Positions 59,496 to 64,000 of a stretch of 64,000 nt of DNA are shown piece by piece (positions within the stretch are counted from its first letter, which is position 1; each line of letters opens with the position of its first letter). The stretch comes from Ornithinicoccus sp045032955 (lineage in GTDB: Bacteria; Actinomycetota; Actinomycetes; Actinomycetales; Dermatophilaceae): the NCBI RefSeq assembly GCF_045032955.1, contig NZ_JBJFZU010000006.1:1-64000 (forward strand), given 5' to 3'. The position numbers were made by a program, and so were the translations under genes. The notes under the pieces were generated by a model. It saw only the letters and a program-made list of their open reading frames with translations, was not told the origin of the DNA and made no database searches.

Positions 59496-60793
59496 GCCTC
59501 ATCCCACCGGGGAGCACCGAGACCTTCCTCGATCTCGATGGCGGGCGGGTGCGGGTCCTCCGCTCCTCGATGGGCCATCCTGACGGGCGTGCCGTTCCCT
59601 CGCCCGTGCTGCTGATCCACGGTGGTGGCACGGATAACTCGGCCATCTCTTGGTACGAGGTCTTCGGCGCTCTTGGCCCGGAGCGCGAGGTGGTCGCCAT
59701 CGACCTGCCCGGCTTCGGCCGTACGACCGGCATCGAACCGGTCGGCGGAGCACCCCAGCTCGCCGACTTCGTCGCCCGTGCCGCCCATGAGCTGAGCCTC
59801 TCCCCTGCCGTCGTGATGGGCGTATCCATGGGAGGGGACGTCGCGCTGAACCTGGCCATCCGCCACCCTCAGCTGGTCGAGGCCCTGGTGCTCATCGCCC
59901 CGGGCGGCCTGGTCCCGGTGTTCCGCAACCGGGTCGCGCAGTTCTTGGCGTGGTCGGCCGCCCAGCTACCCGACGTGTTGCTGATCCCCCTCACCGGGCT
60001 GGCGAGCCGCTACGTCGAGGCGGCCATCAAGGGGGTGGTCAAGGACCCGGACAGCTTGCCTCCGGACGTCCTGGACGAGTTCGTCCAGGAGGCCAAGCGT
60101 CCCCGCGCCGGGCTGGCCTATGGCCGCTACAACCAGGCGTCGCTCGGGCCGTGGTCGATGCGCAACAACCTCCTGCCCGAGGTGCACCGGGTCAGCGTGC
60201 CCGCGCTCTTCTTCCACGGCACGGACGACCCGCTGGTCGACCCCCAGGGCTCTCGCCGGGCCAGCGAACTCATGCCGAATGCCCGACTCGTGCTGGTCCC
60301 CGACTGCGGCCACTGGGCGCAGCTGGAAGCGCGGGACCGGTTCTTGACCGAGGTCCACGACTTCCTCCGCGCGGGCGACACCGGACGTCAGGCCGGTCAT
60401 GAGGAGGTTGACGTCGATATGGTTGATGCAGCTGCAGGCAGGAGGACCGGCAAGGTGCGATGCGTGCTGGCCGCTGATCATGAGATTCCGACGCGTGCCC
60501 CGCTGGTCCTCGTGCCTGGCGATGTCGTCCAGGTCGGTGAGAGGGACAGGGAATGGCCGGCTTTCGTCTTCGTCACGGCGTCGTGGGGGACGGGGTGGGT
60601 ACCCACTCGGCACATCGACATCGAGGGCTCGGTGGGCACTGTCCGTGTCGGATACGACACGACGGAACTTCCCGCATCGTCGGGAGAGCACGTCGACGTC
60701 GTCCTGGACGACCCTGAGAGCGGCTGGGCATGGTGTCGGAACACGGATGGTCGCGAGGGATGGATCCCTCATCGGGTGCTCACACCCGCGTGA
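59492..60793 (+). CDS. Alpha/beta hydrolase fused to a C-terminal SH3-like pair
   Basis: A 433-residue protein. Residues 1-~293 are an alpha/beta hydrolase with the triad Ser112 (GVSMGG), Asp246 (GTDDPLVD) and His274 (CGHWAQLE), like meta-cleavage or ester hydrolases. Residues ~320-432 form two SH3-like repeats, with GWVPTRHI and EGWIPHRVL as repeat ends. An in-frame ATG at 60419 with GAGGAGG 11 bases upstream could also start the SH3 part alone. The substrate is unknown. The context with TetR suggests induction by a small molecule. Confidence 0.85.
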   Translation: MSLIPPGSTETFLDLDGGRVRVLRSSMGHPDGRAVPSPVLLIHGGGTDNSAISWYEVFGALGPEREVVAIDLPGFGRTTGIEPVGGAPQLADFVARAAHELSLSPAVVMGVSMGGDVALNLAIRHPQLVEALVLIAPGGLVPVFRNRVAQFLAWSAAQLPDVLLIPLTGLASRYVEAAIKGVVKDPDSLPPDVLDEFVQEAKRPRAGLAYGRYNQASLGPWSMRNNLLPEVHRVSVPALFFHGTDDPLVDPQGSRRASELMPNARLVLVPDCGHWAQLEARDRFLTEVHDFLRAGDTGRQAGHEEVDVDMVDAAAGRRTGKVRCVLAADHEIPTRAPLVLVPGDVVQVGERDREWPAFVFVTASWGTGWVPTRHIDIEGSVGTVRVGYDTTELPASSGEHVDVVLDDPESGWAWCRNTDGREGWIPHRVLTPA

Positions 60794-60840
60794 CGCCATC
60801 GAGTTCCCAGCCGCTCCCCACATCCACCCCAAGAGAGAGA

Positions 60841-60870
60841 CCTCTGGCCAGCGCTTTCGCTGGCCAGAGG
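60841..60870. terminator. Bidirectional terminator between the hydrolase and tRNA-Asn
   Basis: CCTCTGGCCAGCG (60841-60853) and CGCTGGCCAGAGG (60858-60870) form a perfect 13-bp stem with a four-base loop. It lies between convergent units and can serve both. Confidence 0.85.
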
Positions 60871-60882
60871 TCTGTGGACCTG

Positions 60883-60955
60883 CTCCCCCGACTGGACTCG
60901 AACCAGTAACCTGCCGGTTAACAGCCGGCTGCTCTGCCAATTGAGCTACAGGGGA
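60883..60955 (-). tRNA. tRNA-Asn (anticodon GTT)
   Basis: The minus strand gives a 73-base cloverleaf: acceptor TCCCCTG/CGGGGGA, D arm TAGCTCAATTGGCAGAGC, anticodon loop CTGTTAA with GTT, T arm GGTTCGAGTCC, discriminator G. CCA is not encoded. Confidence 0.95.
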
Positions 60956-61010
60956 CTGTGCAAGCAAGGACGATAGCAAACGGCGCCCTGAGCACCGAAA
61001 TCGTGTCCGG

Positions 61011-61577
61011 CTACGACGGGGCGGGGGGCATACCGACCTGGTCGCGGAGGTCGGCACGGGCCTCCAGCACGCCGTGCGCCAGCTCGGGGTCGTCCTCGTC
61101 GGCGCCCCGCCCGAAGAGCACCTGCTCGGTCAGCTCGCGGGTCGAGAGCACCGTCCGGATGGAGACCCGTGCCTTGCGGCGTGGCCCCAGGTCCACCGCC
61201 CGGGTCAGCACGACCGTGGCGCTGGTCCGTTCCCGGAAGACCTCGGGGACCGAGCCCGGGCCGGTACGTCGCTGCAGCACCCACTGGCGGCCACCGAGGA
61301 GGTCGACGAAGGTCACCGACAGCGCCCACAGGTCAGGGTCCCAGGCACCGGCGTCCACCTCGTGCCACGGCCGGTCCAGCACCATCTCCCCCTGCTCGGT
61401 GCGCTCCAGCAGCCGGTGGTTGGTGAGCACCAGCCAGTGCCCGTGCGCGTCCTCCTGGGCGGTGACCAGGACGCGCTCACCCCGGTCGAGCTCGGGCAGC
61501 GCGCCCGGCGGGAGGTCGGCGGGCGAGCCCTCCGGTGGAGGGAGCTCTCCGATGGTTCGCTTCGGCCACAGACGCAT
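61011..61577 (-). CDS. Conserved protein downstream of dnaG, possible PH-like domain
   Basis: A 188-residue soluble protein that I do not recognise by name. The region HWLVLTNHRLLERTEQGEMVLDRPWHEVDAGAWDPDLWALSVTFVD has the beta pattern of bacterial PH-like domains. A short acidic C-terminus follows. It starts two bases after the dnaG stop, so the two are cotranscribed, a pairing seen in other actinobacteria. Confidence 0.7.
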   Translation of the reverse strand: MRLWPKRTIGELPPPEGSPADLPPGALPELDRGERVLVTAQEDAHGHWLVLTNHRLLERTEQGEMVLDRPWHEVDAGAWDPDLWALSVTFVDLLGGRQWVLQRRTGPGSVPEVFRERTSATVVLTRAVDLGPRRKARVSIRTVLSTRELTEQVLFGRGADEDDPELAHGVLEARADLRDQVGMPPAPS

Positions 61578-61579
61578 GA

Positions 61580-63523
61580 TCAGTCCATCCTGGCCCGCAA
61601 CCGGGCCCTCTCGCGATGCAGCTCCATGAGCCGCTCGTCCAGTCTCCGCTTGTCCGGGCTGCTCTCCGGCGCCCGGGACAGCTGTCCCCGCAGGTCGGCG
61701 ATCTCCTGGTCGATGCCAGCCTGGCGGACGCGGAGCACGAGCCAGTCCACGAAGGCCTCCCGGGGCATGCCCGTGTCCGGGTCCAACCGGTCCGGGAGCA
61801 TCGAGACCGCCAGCTCGTGCACCAGCGGGTGGACGGGCGGGGGTGTCCGCCCCAGCACCGCCTCCACCCAGCCGCGGGCGCTGACCTGGGCCGCCCCGGT
61901 GATCCCCCCGGCCTCTCGCAGGGCGTGCCAGATCGCCTGGTGCATCGGGGCCCGCAACGCCTCGGGGGCCAGCTCCTCCATGTCCTCGGCGACGATCGCC
62001 AACGGGTACTGCAACGCCACCTGGACCAGGTGACGCTCGGCCATCTGCACCGGGTCCCGCAGGTCGGGCGGGGGCAGCGCGGGCCGTTCCGGCGGGCCCT
62101 GCGCCTCCCCCCGGCCCTCCTCCGGGGAGGCGGGCCGCCGCTCGGGCGCGGCCGGCCGCTGCTGGGCGCGGTGCACCTCGGTGGTCAGCGAGGAGGGGTC
62201 GATGCCCATCCAGCCGGCGACGTCGCGGGTCACCTCGGGGCGCAGGGTGGCGTCCTTGATCTGCGCGAGGATCGGGGCCACCGCGCGCATGGCCTGCACC
62301 CGTTGGGCCGCCTCCCCCAGGTCGTAGGGGGCCAGCGTGGTCCGCAGCGCGAACTCGAACAGCGGGGTCGCGCCGGCGACGAGCTCGCGCACACCGGCAC
62401 CCCGCTGCTCGTCGTCATCTCCCTCCCCGGCCAGCCACAGGTCGTTGGGGTCCTGCCCGTCGGCGGCGACCGCGACGTAGGACTGGGCGGCCCAGCGCTG
62501 GTCCTGCTCGAAGGCCTTCATCGCCGCCTTCTGCCCTGCCGCGTCACCGTCGAAGGTGAAGATCACCCGGGCCGGGGCCCGCCCCGCCTCGTCCCGCAGC
62601 ATCCGGCGCAGGATCGAGATGTGGTCGCTGCCGAAGGCGGTGCCGCAGGTGGCCACCGCGGTCGGCACCCCGGACAGGTGCGCCGCCATCACGTCGGTGT
62701 AGCCCTCGACGACGACCGCGGTCCGCTCGGTCGAGATGGCCCTCTTCGCCAGGTCCAGCCCGTAGAGCACCCCGGTCTTCTTGTAGATCGGGGTCTCGGA
62801 GGTGTTGAGGTACTTCGCCGGGCTCCAGTCGTCGTCGTAGAGCCGCCGCGCCCCGAAGCCGACGGTGTCCCCGGTGATCGCCCTGATCGGCCACAGCACC
62901 CGCCCCTGGAACCGGTCCGAGAGCCCCCGGCCCCGCCGGTTCGCCAGGCCGCCCAGCAGCAGCTCCTCCTCGGTGAAACCCCGACCCCGCAGGTGCGAGA
63001 CGAGGGCGGTCCCCTCACGGGGGGCATACCCGACCATGAAGGTGCCGGCGTGCGCCCCGGTGAAACCCTTGTCCCGCAGGAAGTCGCGGCCCTTGCGGCC
63101 CTCGGCCGAGGCCAGCAGCGCCTCGTGGTAGAACTCTTCGGCCACCCGGTGCGCCTCCATCAGCCGGGTCCGCTGACCGACCGGGGCCTGCTCACCGCGA
63201 CCGCGCTCCCCCGGTCGGGTCTCCTCGTAGCGGAGCGTGATCCCGAGCTTGTCGGCGAGCCGCTCGACCGCCTCGCTGAAGGTCAGGTGGTCGATCTCCT
63301 GCAGGAAGGAGATGACGTCGCCACCCTCACCGCAGCCGAAGCAGTGGTATGTCCCCAGCGCCGGTCGGATCTGGAAGGACGGCGTCTTCTCGTCGTGGAA
63401 CGGACACAGGCCCTTCATCGCGCCGACTCCGGCCCCGCGCAGGGTCACGTGGTCGCGGACCACCTCCTCGATGGAGGCGCGCTCCTTGACCGCCTGGACG
63501 TCCTCGTTCTTGATCCGCGGCAC
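61580..63523 (-). CDS. dnaG: DNA primase
   Basis: Makes RNA primers for replication. The 647-residue protein begins VPRIKNEDVQAVKERASIEEVV. The CHC2 zinc site is Cys40, His43, Cys61 and Cys64 (CPFHDEK, YHCFGCGEGGDV). The TOPRIM core has Glu in VVVEGYTDVM and Asp pair in FTFDGDAAGQK. The C-terminal DnaB-binding part has an acidic Pro/Arg-rich insertion near residues 445-480. GTG 63523 follows a GAGGAGGAGG site and fits homologues; the longer frame is not used. Confidence 0.96.
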   Translation of the reverse strand: MPRIKNEDVQAVKERASIEEVVRDHVTLRGAGVGAMKGLCPFHDEKTPSFQIRPALGTYHCFGCGEGGDVISFLQEIDHLTFSEAVERLADKLGITLRYEETRPGERGRGEQAPVGQRTRLMEAHRVAEEFYHEALLASAEGRKGRDFLRDKGFTGAHAGTFMVGYAPREGTALVSHLRGRGFTEEELLLGGLANRRGRGLSDRFQGRVLWPIRAITGDTVGFGARRLYDDDWSPAKYLNTSETPIYKKTGVLYGLDLAKRAISTERTAVVVEGYTDVMAAHLSGVPTAVATCGTAFGSDHISILRRMLRDEAGRAPARVIFTFDGDAAGQKAAMKAFEQDQRWAAQSYVAVAADGQDPNDLWLAGEGDDDEQRGAGVRELVAGATPLFEFALRTTLAPYDLGEAAQRVQAMRAVAPILAQIKDATLRPEVTRDVAGWMGIDPSSLTTEVHRAQQRPAAPERRPASPEEGRGEAQGPPERPALPPPDLRDPVQMAERHLVQVALQYPLAIVAEDMEELAPEALRAPMHQAIWHALREAGGITGAAQVSARGWVEAVLGRTPPPVHPLVHELAVSMLPDRLDPDTGMPREAFVDWLVLRVRQAGIDQEIADLRGQLSRAPESSPDKRRLDERLMELHRERARLRARMD

Positions 63524-63635
63524 ACGCACCTCCTCCTCGGCCACACCGTCGGCCGGGCGGCTGGTGTCCGGCCCGGGCCTGACCACGAGTCTAGGTCGGG
63601 GCGCCGACGTGATCTCCACCTCGTCCCCAGCTCCG

Positions 63636-63649
63636 CGGGAATGTTCCCG
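63636..63649. promoter_or_regulatory. Palindrome between dnaG and the MFS gene
   Basis: CGGGAATGTTCCCG is a perfect inverted repeat of six-base arms around TG, in the 232-base gap between the divergent dnaG and MFS genes. It could be an operator for either. TAGACT at 63593-63588 on the minus strand is a possible -10 box for dnaG. Confidence 0.35.
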
Positions 63650-63755
63650 GACGGACGTACGCTGGAACCGCCGTCGAGGTCATCGATGACCATCCGGCCC
63701 CATTGTTGTCAGTACCACCAGCCGTGCGTACCCCGTGACCCTCGAGGAGCCCTCC

Positions 63756-64000
63756 GTGTCCGCTGCCGCCCCGCCCCAGGCGCCGCCGATCCCCGCCGTC
63801 GACGAGGCCCGGGTGCGGCTGGTGCTGCGCGTCCTGACGGCGGCGGCCTTCGTGGTGATCCTCAACGAGACGTTGATGCTCAACGCGCTGCCGCCGTTGA
63901 TGGACGCCTTCGACATCACCGCCAGCACCGGGCAGTGGCTCACCACCGGCTTCATGCTCACGATGGCCATCGTCATCCCGATGACGGGCTGGCTGCTGCA
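63756..64000 (+). CDS. MFS transporter, N-terminal part (truncated by the window)
   Basis: The first 81 codons of a major facilitator superfamily exporter. TM1 is VLRVLTAAAFVVILNETLMLNALP, whose VxLNETLMLNALPxL start is typical of 14-helix DHA2 multidrug exporters, and TM2 begins GQWLTTGFMLTMAIVIP. GTG 63756 follows a GAGGAG site; the GTG at 63735 is also in frame. The gene runs beyond position 64000. Confidence 0.85.
   Translation, partial: MSAAAPPQAPPIPAVDEARVRLVLRVLTAAAFVVILNETLMLNALPPLMDAFDITASTGQWLTTGFMLTMAIVIPMTGWLL

Overview
The window is chromosomal DNA of a high-GC actinobacterium. The evidence is very high G+C with GTG starts common, many start codons directly behind a TANNNT -10 box, and several actinobacterial hallmark genes: the fasR-fabD-fabH-acpP-fabF cluster, DUF3052 and DUF3145 proteins, GuaB1, a coenzyme F420-type oxidoreductase, polyphosphate glucokinase, and an RNase HI/phosphatase fusion in a block ordered like mycobacterial Rv2228c-Rv2241. 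Gene content without mycolate genes suits Micrococcales, perhaps the Intrasporangiaceae/Ornithinimicrobium group; that family placement is inference. I see no transposase, integrase, phage gene or CRISPR array, so this is mostly a conserved core segment with a few accessory insertions.

Layout. 1-340: promoters and boxA leader of an rRNA operon leaving the window on the left. 345-12.3 kb (minus): tyrS and a 3-methyladenine glycosylase, argR-argH, pheS-pheT with an SDR and a phosphotransferase, an rRNA methyltransferase, and infC-rpmI-rplT. 12.3-18.3 kb (minus): a giant secreted subtilase and two receiver-less OmpR-type regulators. 18.3-20.4 kb (plus): Fur-type regulator and catalase. 20.4-27.5 kb (minus): a HisA/PriA-like operon, then an alkyltransferase-like protein, glnA2-like and glnE. 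27.5-31.9 kb: F420 oxidoreductase, map, ppgK and a repeat-bracketed AbiEi/DUF559 gene. 31.9-42.7 kb: guaB1, a metallo-hydrolase, an iron transporter, RNase P RNA, an RNB nuclease, yaaA, the Rv2228c-like block with tRNA-Val, ahpE and DUF3052. 42.8-53.3 kb: aceE, gdpD, the fatty-acid synthesis cluster, a GT4 and DUF3145. 53.4-58.6 kb: a NlpC/P60 hydrolase, a CBS protein, a CAU tRNA and the gluABCD uptake operon. 58.7-64 kb: a TetR regulator with a hydrolase-SH3 fusion, tRNA-Asn, a PH-like protein, dnaG and the start of an MFS exporter.

How the genes work together. Translation genes (tyrS, pheST, infC-rpmI-rplT, tRNAs, rrn leader) and housekeeping RNA (rnpB) sit with nitrogen metabolism (glnA, glnE, argRH, gluABCD). 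Pyruvate dehydrogenase E1 (acetyl-CoA) is near the type II fatty-acid synthase genes that use it, and FasR with a clear inverted repeat probably controls them. Peroxide defence appears as Fur-catalase, AhpE, YaaA and a ferritin-like/VIT iron transporter.

The most unusual structures are the AbiEi/DUF559 gene between repeat arrays in opposite orientation, a strongly over-used GTATGC/GCATAC hexamer that overrides codon preference, the paired OmpR-fold regulators with an 11-bp repeat lattice, a HisA/PriA homologue without its substrate-binding arginines, and an alpha/beta hydrolase fused to SH3-like repeats.
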